Of a stretch of DNA of 64,000 bases, positions 39,692 through 46,764 are shown one piece after another. A program made the position numbers and the translations under genes. This DNA comes from VYFG01 sp965213885. GTDB lineage: Bacteria > Pseudomonadota > Gammaproteobacteria > Arenicellales > Poriferihabitantaceae. Location: contig OZ243919.1 in assembly GCA_965213885.1 (NCBI GenBank), positions 124,001 to 188,000 on the forward strand, read 5' to 3'. Numbering within the stretch: the first letter of the stretch is position 1; each line of letters starts with the position of its first letter. The notes beneath the pieces are model-generated. The model was not told the origin of the DNA. It did not search any database and was given only the letters and a program-made list of their open reading frames with translations.

Positions 39692-40040
39692 TGGGACTTG
39701 TAAACCAGAGTTGACAACCTCAGCCACCAACTTCAGGTTCATGGATGATGGTTCGCCGGAGTGGCCAACGCCATCGCTCCTCGCCGTCCGGTTGCCCGTC
39801 TCCCCCGGTTCTTCGGGGATTGAGATTGCTCCTGGACACCCGGTTGCCGTCGCTTCCCGTTCCGGGCCAGACGCGCCCGGCGACGTCGGGACTTCCGGGA
39901 TTTGCCGTCCATCCCACTCCTGGCGCCGAAGAATGTTCCGCCTGCAACCTGATTCGATTCGCCAGCCAATGGGATGCCGGATTGGCGAGAGGGCTTTGAC
40001 AACGTCATCATGATGTATGAAACAATCCAGGACAAACATC

Positions 40041-40067
40041 AATCGTTTCAGGGAAAATGAAACGATT
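40041..40067. repeat. Perfect inverted repeat AATCGTTTC-N9-GAAACGATT
   Basis: Two 9-base arms (40041-40049 and 40059-40067) with a 9-base spacer, 160 bases upstream of exbB. A related half-site, TGAAACAATC, occurs just upstream near 40018. It could be a dimeric repressor site; no Fur-type consensus is recognised. T residues after the right arm are too few for a good terminator. Confidence 0.5.
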
Positions 40068-40228
40068 TTCCAGGTTCCGCGATGGCATCAGGGTCGGGGC
40101 TGGCATCACGGAACCGGGGGAATCTCCAGGGTTCTGCAGAAGGGCATCCCGGACCGCATCGAATAGACCCTTGGCGGTGAAATGACTACACTAGCCGACA
40201 CGTTCGCAAGACAGTGTCCGCATCAGAC

Positions 40229-40834
40229 ATGTTTGAATTGCTCAAGGCCGGCGGCTTTCTGATTTGGCCCATTCTCCTTTGCTCCGTGATTTCACTGGCG
40301 ATCATCCTGGAACGCACCCTGGCGCTGAAGTCCAGTGACGTGGCGCCGCCGGCACTGCTGGACCAGATTCGCGACGACCTGAGGCAGGGCAGGCTGGATG
40401 CAGAAGCCATCAACGCGATCGAGGAGAATTCGCCACTGGGCAGGGTCCTGGCTGCCGGGCTGCGCAATCCCAACCAGCACCGCGTGGTGATCAAGGAATC
40501 CATCGAGGAGGCCGGGCGGCATGTCGTGCACGACCTGGAAAGAAACCTGCCCACCCTGGGGACCATCGCCAATATCACCCCGTTACTCGGCCTCCTGGGA
40601 ACCGTGATCGGCATGATCAAGGTCTTCTCCGCCATCACCACCTTCGGCGTCGGCGACCCCCAGGCCCTGGCGGAAGGTATTTCCGAAGCCCTGGTCACGA
40701 CCGCGGCCGGCCTGTCGGTGGGCATTCCCAGCCTGTTGTTCTATCGCTACTTCCGCAGCAAGGTGAGTTCCCTCACCGTGGACATGGAGCAGCAGGCACT
40801 CATGTTCATGAAGATCCTGCAGCGGGAAGGTTAG
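40229..40834 (+). CDS. exbB: ExbB/TolQ/MotA-family proton channel protein
   Basis: A 201-residue inner-membrane protein of the ExbB-ExbD motor. The start MFELLKAGGFLIWPILLCSV opens the first helix (about 8-28). The other two helices are within NITPLLGLLGTVIGMIKVFS and ISEALVTTAAGLSVGIPSLL, the family signature for the proton channel. A GTG 15 bases upstream is an alternative start, but homologues begin at this Met. It is followed after 12 bases by exbD. No TonB gene is adjacent, so a Tol-type or other energised outer-membrane process is possible. Confidence 0.92.
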   Translation: MFELLKAGGFLIWPILLCSVISLAIILERTLALKSSDVAPPALLDQIRDDLRQGRLDAEAINAIEENSPLGRVLAAGLRNPNQHRVVIKESIEEAGRHVVHDLERNLPTLGTIANITPLLGLLGTVIGMIKVFSAITTFGVGDPQALAEGISEALVTTAAGLSVGIPSLLFYRYFRSKVSSLTVDMEQQALMFMKILQREG

Positions 40835-40846
40835 CCGGGCGGGGAC

Positions 40847-41290
40847 ATGCGATTCCGGAACGTCAGCGACGAAAGTGATGCGGACATCAACCTGACTCCG
40901 CTGATCGACGTGGTTTTCCTGCTGCTGATCTTCTTCATGGTGACCACCACGTTCTCCCGGGAGGCGGAAATCAAGCTCAACCTGCCGGAAGCGGACACCG
41001 CGGAGCAGATCGACGCCGAACCCCGCTTCCTGACCATCCAGATCAACGATATCGGCCAGTACGGGGTACAGGGCCCCGGCGAGGAGGCACCCAGACAACT
41101 GGTCAATACCAGCGTGGAAACGCTGCGCAAGGCGCTCAAGCGGGCGGCAGGAGATCTCCGGGAACCCCTGATCCTGATCAGGGCCGACGGCCTCACCCCC
41201 CACGAATCCGTGGTCAGGGCCATGGATGCGGCCCGCCAGCTGGGCTGGTTCCAGATCACTTTCGCCACCGGGATGCCGCGGCGACCGTAA
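40847..41290 (+). CDS. exbD: ExbD/TolR-family energy transducer
   Basis: A 147-residue partner of ExbB with one N-terminal helix and a periplasmic domain. The helix reads INLTPLIDVVFLLLIFFMV, with the essential protonatable Asp in PLIDVVF (about residue 21). The periplasmic part ends with LILIRADGLTPHESVVRAMD. It is paired with exbB and ends convergently with glmU. In many gammaproteobacteria msbA and lpxK follow, but they do not here. Confidence 0.92.
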   Translation: MRFRNVSDESDADINLTPLIDVVFLLLIFFMVTTTFSREAEIKLNLPEADTAEQIDAEPRFLTIQINDIGQYGVQGPGEEAPRQLVNTSVETLRKALKRAAGDLREPLILIRADGLTPHESVVRAMDAARQLGWFQITFATGMPRRP

Positions 41291-41420
41291 ACCGCCGTCG
41301 CGCCATCGTCCGGGGGCGGGGCGTTCCGGGGCCAACCGTCGGGGACCGCGTGGAAATACCCATCCTGTCCCCCTGTTCGGGTGGCAGTCCCGCGGGTCTT
41401 GGGCGTGGTGAACCGGCAGC

Positions 41421-41448
41421 GCCCGACGCCGGGGGTTCCGCGTCGGGC
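41421..41448. terminator. Hairpin between convergent exbD and glmU
   Basis: GCCCGACGC (41421-41429) and GCGTCGGGC (41440-41448) form a perfect 9-bp stem with a 10-base loop in the space between the two stop codons. T-runs are weak on both sides, so it would be a bidirectional but imperfect terminator. Confidence 0.5.
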
Positions 41449-41455
41449 TGCTCTC

Positions 41456-42844
41456 CTACCGGCCGGGCTTCTTGGCCGGGCGCTTCCACCCGGGGTAGGA
41501 AACCTGCTTTGCCCGGCTGACCACCAGTGCCGGGCGGTCCACGTCCCGCGTGACGGTGGTTCCGGCCCCGATGGTGACGCCGTCGGCGATACGGACCGGC
41601 GCGACCAGTTGGCTGTCCGAGCCGACGAACACGTCGTCGCCGATCACGGTCCGGTGTTTCCCGGCACCGTCGTAGTTGCAGGTGATGGCGCCCGCGCCGA
41701 AATTGGTATTGCGGCCCAGCGTGCTGTCGCCGATGTAGGCCAGGTGATTGGCCTTGCTGCCTTCCGCCAGTTCGCTGTTCTTGACCTCGACGAAGTTGCC
41801 GACCCGGACATGGTCGCCGAGACGGGAATCCGGGCGCAGCCGCGCGAACGGTCCGACATGGCAGTGGTTGCCGAGTTCCGCGTTCTCAAGCAGGCTGTGG
41901 GGATGAATGCGGCAGTGATTTCCGATGCGCGCATCACGGATCACGCAGCCCGGGCCGATGGTGACGTCGTCACCGACTTCCACGACGCCCTCCAGTACCA
42001 CGTTCACGTCCACCACGCAGTCCCGGCCGAATCTGGCCTCGCCGCGAATATCGATTCGCGCGGGATCCATGAGCGTGACCCCGGCTTCCATCAGGGCGCC
42101 GGCCGCCAGCCGCTGGAAGCGCCTTTCCGCCATGGCCAGTTCGCTGCGGGAGTTGATCCCGAGAAACCGGTCGGGGTCCCGCGCGGTTTCCCCATGGATG
42201 GTTTCACCGTCGGCGGTGGCCAGGGCGACGATATCCGTCAGGTAGTACTCACCCTGTCTGTTGCCGCAGCCGATGCCGTCCAGCCAGCGGGCCAGGACGG
42301 TTGCACTGCAAAGCAGGATGCCGGTATTGATCTCACCGATGGCGAGTTGCCCGGGGGCGGCATCCCGCTGCTCGACGATGCCCGTGATGCTGCCCGCGCT
42401 GTCCCTGAGAATCCTGCCGAGCCCGGAGGGGTCGGAGGGTGTTGCCGTGAGAATCGCCAGGACGTCTTCCGACCGGCACAGGCTGCCGAGGTCGTCCGGG
42501 CTCACCAGCGGAACGTCACCATACAGGACCAGGCACCGGGACTGCGGATCCACGTGCGGCATGACCAGGCGGACGGCATGACCGGTGCCGTTCTGCTCCG
42601 CCTGTTCCACCCAGTTGAACCGGCCGGACGCCGTGGTGAACAGCGGCTCCATGGCGGCGCGTACCGATTCGCCTCCATGGCCGATGACGACATGGATGCG
42701 GGCGGGTTCGAGGCGAAGAGCCGTCCCGAGCACATGGAACAGCATCGGCTTTCCGCCCACGGGATGCAGGACCTTGGGCAGGTCGGAATGCATACGTGTC
42801 CCCCTGCCGGCAGCAAGAATGATCACTTCGAGGGGCATGGGCAC
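41456..42844 (-). CDS. glmU: Bifunctional GlcN-1-P acetyltransferase / GlcNAc-1-P uridylyltransferase
   Basis: A 462-residue two-domain enzyme making UDP-GlcNAc for peptidoglycan and LPS. The N-terminal uridylyltransferase has ILAAGRGTRMHSDLPKVLHP (9-28), the uridine contacts EQNGTGHAV and YGDVPL, and EINTGI. The C-terminal left-handed beta-helix contains many hexad repeats (for example VTIGPGCVIRDARIGNHCRI) and the acetyl-CoA site GAGAITCNYDG then GVTIGAGTTVTRDV. The length is near the family's 455. Confidence 0.98.
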   Translation of the reverse strand: MPMPLEVIILAAGRGTRMHSDLPKVLHPVGGKPMLFHVLGTALRLEPARIHVVIGHGGESVRAAMEPLFTTASGRFNWVEQAEQNGTGHAVRLVMPHVDPQSRCLVLYGDVPLVSPDDLGSLCRSEDVLAILTATPSDPSGLGRILRDSAGSITGIVEQRDAAPGQLAIGEINTGILLCSATVLARWLDGIGCGNRQGEYYLTDIVALATADGETIHGETARDPDRFLGINSRSELAMAERRFQRLAAGALMEAGVTLMDPARIDIRGEARFGRDCVVDVNVVLEGVVEVGDDVTIGPGCVIRDARIGNHCRIHPHSLLENAELGNHCHVGPFARLRPDSRLGDHVRVGNFVEVKNSELAEGSKANHLAYIGDSTLGRNTNFGAGAITCNYDGAGKHRTVIGDDVFVGSDSQLVAPVRIADGVTIGAGTTVTRDVDRPALVVSRAKQVSYPGWKRPAKKPGR

Positions 42845-43096
42845 GTTGGGAGTCAGGGCGTTTATCTTGTCGGACGTGCAAAAAAGCCTGGGGCGCCCCT
42901 CTCGACGCCGGGGACCCGGGCAATACTATCATACGCATCTCGCCGGCCGTCATGGGCTGCCATGCGCGGCTGTTCCCGCCATGGACGGTTGGTTGGCCTG
43001 CCGGGGCTGTGCGGGCATGCGGGAAACCCGGGCATCCGCGTCGCCCCGGGGGCAGCGAAGCACAAGGGGGATCCGGTTTCGGGAGAACCGGGAGAG
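42845..43096. other. Gap between ppsA and glmU
   Basis: No gene is seen. On the minus strand a GC-rich potential stem (around 42887-42910) is followed by six T (42880-42885), a possible ppsA terminator. A TATGAT-like box upstream of it near 42930 could serve glmU. Both are weak. Confidence 0.3.
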
Positions 43097-45445
43097 CTAC
43101 CTGTGCCGGGCGAGATGCAGCCAGGTCTCCACTACCGTATCCGGGTTCAGCGACACGCTCCCGATGCCCTCGTCCATGAGCCATTGGGCAAGGTCCGGGT
43201 AGTCCGAAGGCCCCTGCCCGCAGATGCCGACATACTTGCCGGCCCGGTTGCAGGCGCGGATGGCCATCGAGAGCATGGCCTTCACCGCCTCGTCGCGTTC
43301 GTCGAACAGGTCCGCGATGATCGCGGAGTCGCGGTCCAGGCCCAGGGTGAACTGGGTCATGTCGTTGGAGCCGATGGAAAAGCCGTCGAAGCGTTCAAGG
43401 AAATGGTCCGCGAGCACGGCGTTGGAGGGGATTTCGCACATCATGATGACCCTGAGGCCGTTCCTGCCTCGCTCCAGGCCGTTTTCCTTCAGAAGCCCGA
43501 TGACCGCGTCGGCCTCGTCCAGGGTGCGCACGAAAGGAACCATGACTTCCACGTTGACGAGTCCCATGTCGTCCCGCACCCGCCTGACCGCCTCGCATTC
43601 CATTTCAAAGCAGTCGCGGAACGATTCGGCGATATAGCGTGAGGCGCCGCGAAAGCCGAGCATGGGATTTTCCTCTGCCGGCTCGAACAGGCTGCCTCCA
43701 AGCAGGTTGGCGTATTCGTTGGACTTGAAATCGGACAGCCGGACGATCACCGGCCTTGGGAAGAATGCCGCGCCGAGGGAGCCGACGCCCTCGACCAGCT
43801 TTTCCACGTAGAAGCTCCTTGGGTCGGCGTACCCCGCCATGCGCCGGTGGATTTCCTCGCGCAGGTCCTCCGGCATGTCGTCCTTCCGGAGCAGGGCCTT
43901 GGGGTGCACGCCGATGGTGTTGTTGATGATGAACTCCAGGCGCGCCAGGCCGACCCCATGGTTCGGAATCCTCGAAAATGCGAAGGCCCGTTCCGGGTTG
44001 CCCACATTCATGGTGATCTTGAAACCGACCTCCGGCATCCGGTCGAGGTCGGTGGTCATGACCTCGAAATCAAGCAGGCCCGCATAGACCTTGCCGGTAT
44101 CGCCCTCGGCGCAGCATGCCGTGACTTCGCTGCCGTCGGCGAGGACCCGGGTGGCATTCCCGCAACCCACGATGGCGGGCACACCCAGCTCCCGCGCGAT
44201 GATGGCGGCATGGCAGGTGCGGCCGCCACGGTCGGTGACGATGGCCGCCGCCCTCTTCATCACCGGCTCCCAGTCCGGGTCCGTCATGTCGGTGACCAGC
44301 ACGTCGCCGGGCTCCACCCTGTGGAGGTCGTCCACGTTTGGGACAATCCGGACCCTGCCGGTGCCGATGCGCTGACCCACGCTGCGGCCGGTAACCAGCA
44401 CCTCGCCGTCCTCCCTGAGGCGGAACCGCTCCAGGAGATTGCCGCTGTCCCGGCTGCGCACGGTCTCCGGACGGGCCTGGAGAATCATCAGTTCCCCGGT
44501 TTCGCCGTCCTTGCCCCATTCGATGTCCATGGGGCGGCCGTAGTGCTCCTCGATGGCCACGGCCATCTTCGCAAGCTCCGTGACGTCCCCGTCGGTGATG
44601 GAAAACGCGTATTGCCGGGCCGGGTCCACATCGATGGTCTCAACCGTCCTTTCGGACCCTTCGGGCGCGTACACCATCTTGATCAGCTTCGAGCCCCGGG
44701 TGCGACGCAGGATTGCGGGCCGGCCGGCCGCCAGGGCTGGCTTGTAGACATAGAATTCATCCGGGTTCACGGAGCCCTGCACCACGCACTCCCCGAGCCC
44801 CCAGGAGGCGGTGATGAACACCGCTTCCTCGAAGCCGGACTCGGTGTCGATGGTGAACATGACGCCGCTGGCGCCCAGGTCGCTGCGGACCATGCGCTGG
44901 ATGCCGGCGGAAAGGGCCACGTCGGCATGGGCGAAGCCCTGGTGCACCCGGTAGGCGATGGCGCGATCATTGAACAGGGACGCGAACACCTCCCGGACAC
45001 GGTGGAGCACCTGGTCGATGCCGCGAACGTTGAGAAAGCTTTCCTGCTGCCCGGCGAAGGAGGCTTCCGGCAGGTCCTCGGCGGTGGCTGAGGACCGTAC
45101 CGCAACACTGCCGCCAAGGGTGTCGTAGGCTTCACGGATGGATCGTTCCAGCGCCGCGGGAAGGGGATGATTCATGACCATGCCGCGTATGGATGCGCCG
45201 GCTTCCCTGAGATCCGCCAGGTTGTCGACATCCAGGGAATCGAGGATCGCGCCGATGTTCCCGCCGAGGTCCCCATGCCCGATGAAGGCGCGGTAGGCAT
45301 CCGCGGTGGTGGCGAATCCATCGGGGACCCGGATGCCCGCCGATGACAGGCCAGAAATCAATTCCCCGAGCGAGGCGTTTTTTCCTCCGACACGGGGTAC
45401 ATCGTCCATCCCCAGGTCATGAAACCAGACAATCCACTCAGTCAA
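43097..45445 (-). CDS. ppsA: Phosphoenolpyruvate synthase
   Basis: A 782-residue pyruvate, water dikinase making PEP from pyruvate and ATP in gluconeogenesis. The N-terminal ATP-grasp domain has VGGKNASLGEL, VRSSATAEDLPEASFAGQQ and WGLGECVVQGSVNPDEF. The swivelling domain carries the phosphorylated His412 in GGRTCHAAII. The C-terminal PEP/pyruvate barrel has GLARLEFIINNTIGVHPKAL and the Cys-containing CGQGPSDYP. It diverges from the gene of its regulatory kinase/phosphorylase, as in many proteobacteria. Confidence 0.98.
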   Translation of the reverse strand: MTEWIVWFHDLGMDDVPRVGGKNASLGELISGLSSAGIRVPDGFATTADAYRAFIGHGDLGGNIGAILDSLDVDNLADLREAGASIRGMVMNHPLPAALERSIREAYDTLGGSVAVRSSATAEDLPEASFAGQQESFLNVRGIDQVLHRVREVFASLFNDRAIAYRVHQGFAHADVALSAGIQRMVRSDLGASGVMFTIDTESGFEEAVFITASWGLGECVVQGSVNPDEFYVYKPALAAGRPAILRRTRGSKLIKMVYAPEGSERTVETIDVDPARQYAFSITDGDVTELAKMAVAIEEHYGRPMDIEWGKDGETGELMILQARPETVRSRDSGNLLERFRLREDGEVLVTGRSVGQRIGTGRVRIVPNVDDLHRVEPGDVLVTDMTDPDWEPVMKRAAAIVTDRGGRTCHAAIIARELGVPAIVGCGNATRVLADGSEVTACCAEGDTGKVYAGLLDFEVMTTDLDRMPEVGFKITMNVGNPERAFAFSRIPNHGVGLARLEFIINNTIGVHPKALLRKDDMPEDLREEIHRRMAGYADPRSFYVEKLVEGVGSLGAAFFPRPVIVRLSDFKSNEYANLLGGSLFEPAEENPMLGFRGASRYIAESFRDCFEMECEAVRRVRDDMGLVNVEVMVPFVRTLDEADAVIGLLKENGLERGRNGLRVIMMCEIPSNAVLADHFLERFDGFSIGSNDMTQFTLGLDRDSAIIADLFDERDEAVKAMLSMAIRACNRAGKYVGICGQGPSDYPDLAQWLMDEGIGSVSLNPDTVVETWLHLARHR

Positions 45446-45483
45446 CGGTTCGGCCTCGACTCATCTGTCCAACACGAAGGCGG

Positions 45484-45492
45484 ATTCTAGCA
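45484..45492 (-). promoter_or_regulatory. Extended -10 promoter (TGCTAGAAT) of ppsA
   Basis: On the minus strand TGCTAGAAT (TGn plus TAGAAT) lies about 40 bases before the ppsA ATG. An extended -10 can work without a strong -35. Confidence 0.45.
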
Positions 45493-45584
45493 GCCGCACC
45501 CCGCAGGATCACCAGCGTACCCGGCACGTTTCATCCGCCAGCCTGCCCGGAGAAATCCGGGGAGGCCGCAGGGGGCAATTTCCG

Positions 45585-45590
45585 TATAAT
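45585..45590 (+). promoter_or_regulatory. -10 hexamer TATAAT of the PEP-synthase regulatory gene
   Basis: A perfect TATAAT 27 bases before the GTG start at 45618, in the divergent region shared with ppsA. The -35 is not clear. Confidence 0.45.
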
Positions 45591-45617
45591 CCGGTGAGCC
45601 GCCCCAATTGTTGACCT

Positions 45618-46439
45618 GTGCCCCACCGTCCCGTTTTCATCGTCTCGGACCGCAGCGGACTGACCGCGGAAACGCTCAGCCATACGCTGATGAGCCAGTT
45701 TCCGGGTGTCCGGTTCCACCAGCGTGCCCTGCCTTTCGTGGATACCCCGCAGAAGGTGCGGCAGGCCGTTCGGGACATCGACGAGGCCGGTCGAGAATCG
45801 GGTTGCCGGCCGCTCGTGTTCGCGACTTTTGTCGACGATTCGTTCAGTGAAATCCTGTCGACGGCCGAAGGGGAAGTCTTCGACCTGCTCGCCCCGTTCA
45901 TCGGCCGCATGGAACGACTTCTCGACCAGCAGTCCTCCCACAAGCCCGGCCAGTCCCACGGCATTTCCGATGTCGGGCGGTATTACCGGCGCATCGATGC
46001 GGTGAACTATGCCATGCATTGTGACGACGGCCTGCATACGCAGGATTACAACCGGGCCACGCTGATTCTCCTTGGCGCCTCGCGCTCCGGCAAGACGCCC
46101 ACCTGCCTCTATCTTGCGCTCCATTTCGGATTCTATGCGGCGAACTACCCGCTGACGGAGGAGGACTTCGGTGCCGGCGTGCTGCCCGGGCCCCTGGAGC
46201 CGCACAAGGACAGGATCTTCGGTCTGACCATCGACCCGACGCGGCTTCACCAGATACGGACCGAGCGACGTCCGGGAAGCGACTACGCGTCCGTGGCCAG
46301 GTGCCGCCAGGATGTCACCCGAGCGGAACAGATGTTCCGGCACGACGGGATACCATTCTGCGATTCCACGAATTATTCCGTGGAGGAACTGGGCAGCACC
46401 ATCAAGCACCAGATGGGCCTGGTGTCGTCCCTGTACTGA
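45618..46439 (+). CDS. ppsR: PEP synthase regulatory protein (kinase/pyrophosphorylase, DUF299)
   Basis: A 273-residue bifunctional enzyme that inactivates PpsA by ADP-dependent phosphorylation of a Thr and reactivates it by Pi-dependent dephosphorylation. The start VFIVSDRSGLTAETLSHTLM, the P-loop GASRSGKTPTCLYLA (about 149-163) and GLTIDPTRLHQIRTERRPGS are family signatures. It begins with GTG. The divergent pairing with ppsA fits its role. A rimO remnant follows directly after the stop. Confidence 0.96.
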   Translation: MPHRPVFIVSDRSGLTAETLSHTLMSQFPGVRFHQRALPFVDTPQKVRQAVRDIDEAGRESGCRPLVFATFVDDSFSEILSTAEGEVFDLLAPFIGRMERLLDQQSSHKPGQSHGISDVGRYYRRIDAVNYAMHCDDGLHTQDYNRATLILLGASRSGKTPTCLYLALHFGFYAANYPLTEEDFGAGVLPGPLEPHKDRIFGLTIDPTRLHQIRTERRPGSDYASVARCRQDVTRAEQMFRHDGIPFCDSTNYSVEELGSTIKHQMGLVSSLY

Positions 46440-46728
46440 ATGTTCATGGTTCGGTGCCGCCCGGCAGGATCGGATTCGTCAGCCTGGGCTGTCCCAGGGC
46501 CACGGTGGACTCGGAGCGGACCCTGACCGAATCAGGGTCCGGGGCTACGAGATGGCACCGGACTATGCCGCGGCGGACCTGGTGATCGTGAATACCGGCG
46601 GCTTCATCGATGCGGCGGTGGGGGAATCCCTGGAAGCGATCGGTGAAGCCATGGACAGGAAATGGCCAGGTGCTCGTTACCGGATGCCGTCCGGTCACAT
46701 TGAACAACGGGGCAAAATCCCCATGTAG
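46440..46728 (+). pseudogene. Truncated, frameshifted rimO-like gene (ribosomal protein S12 methylthiotransferase N-terminus)
   Basis: One frame reads RIGFVSLGCPRATVDSERTL and the adjacent frame continues RVRGYEMAPDYAAADLVIVN, then TGGFIDAAVGESLEAIGEAM. This matches the N-terminal MTTase domain of RimO (VGFVSLGCPKA.VDSE.IL..LR..GYE..P.Y..AD.V.VNTCGFID.A..ESL.AIGEA). A frameshift separates the halves, the second cluster Cys is Gly (NTGGF), and the radical-SAM and TRAM domains are absent. It is a 3'-deleted relic squeezed between ppsR and clpB. Confidence 0.8.
46699..46724 (+). promoter_or_regulatory. Sigma-32-like heat-shock promoter of clpB
   Basis: ATTGAAC (46699-46705) resembles the -35 CTTGAAA. 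It is followed by a 13-base spacer and a perfect CCCCAT (46719-46724) with TGTA after it, against the -10 CCCCATnT. The position, 41 bases before the clpB ATG, is as expected. It lies inside the 3' end of the rimO relic. Confidence 0.65.
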
Positions 46729-46764
46729 CGGAGAGTACAGGGAACCTTTTCCGGAGTTGTTTCA

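Larger units (their letters stand above)
39655..40228. other. Intergenic region between atl and exbB
   Basis: The 574 bases between divergent genes carry the atl promoter at one end and a perfect inverted repeat near 40041. Several frames are open in the GC-rich part (39720-40010) but none shows a recognisable domain, and they overlap on both strands. Confidence 0.4.

Noticed and set aside
39711..40013. Hypothetical 100-residue plus-strand gene in the atl-exbB gap
   Set aside because: No ribosome site, no recognisable domain, and overlapping open frames on both strands suggest GC-rich non-coding sequence.
41381..43642. A 753-residue plus-strand open frame across glmU and the end of ppsA
   Set aside because: It is antisense to two unmistakable core genes and has no domain; long antisense frames are common in GC-rich coding DNA.
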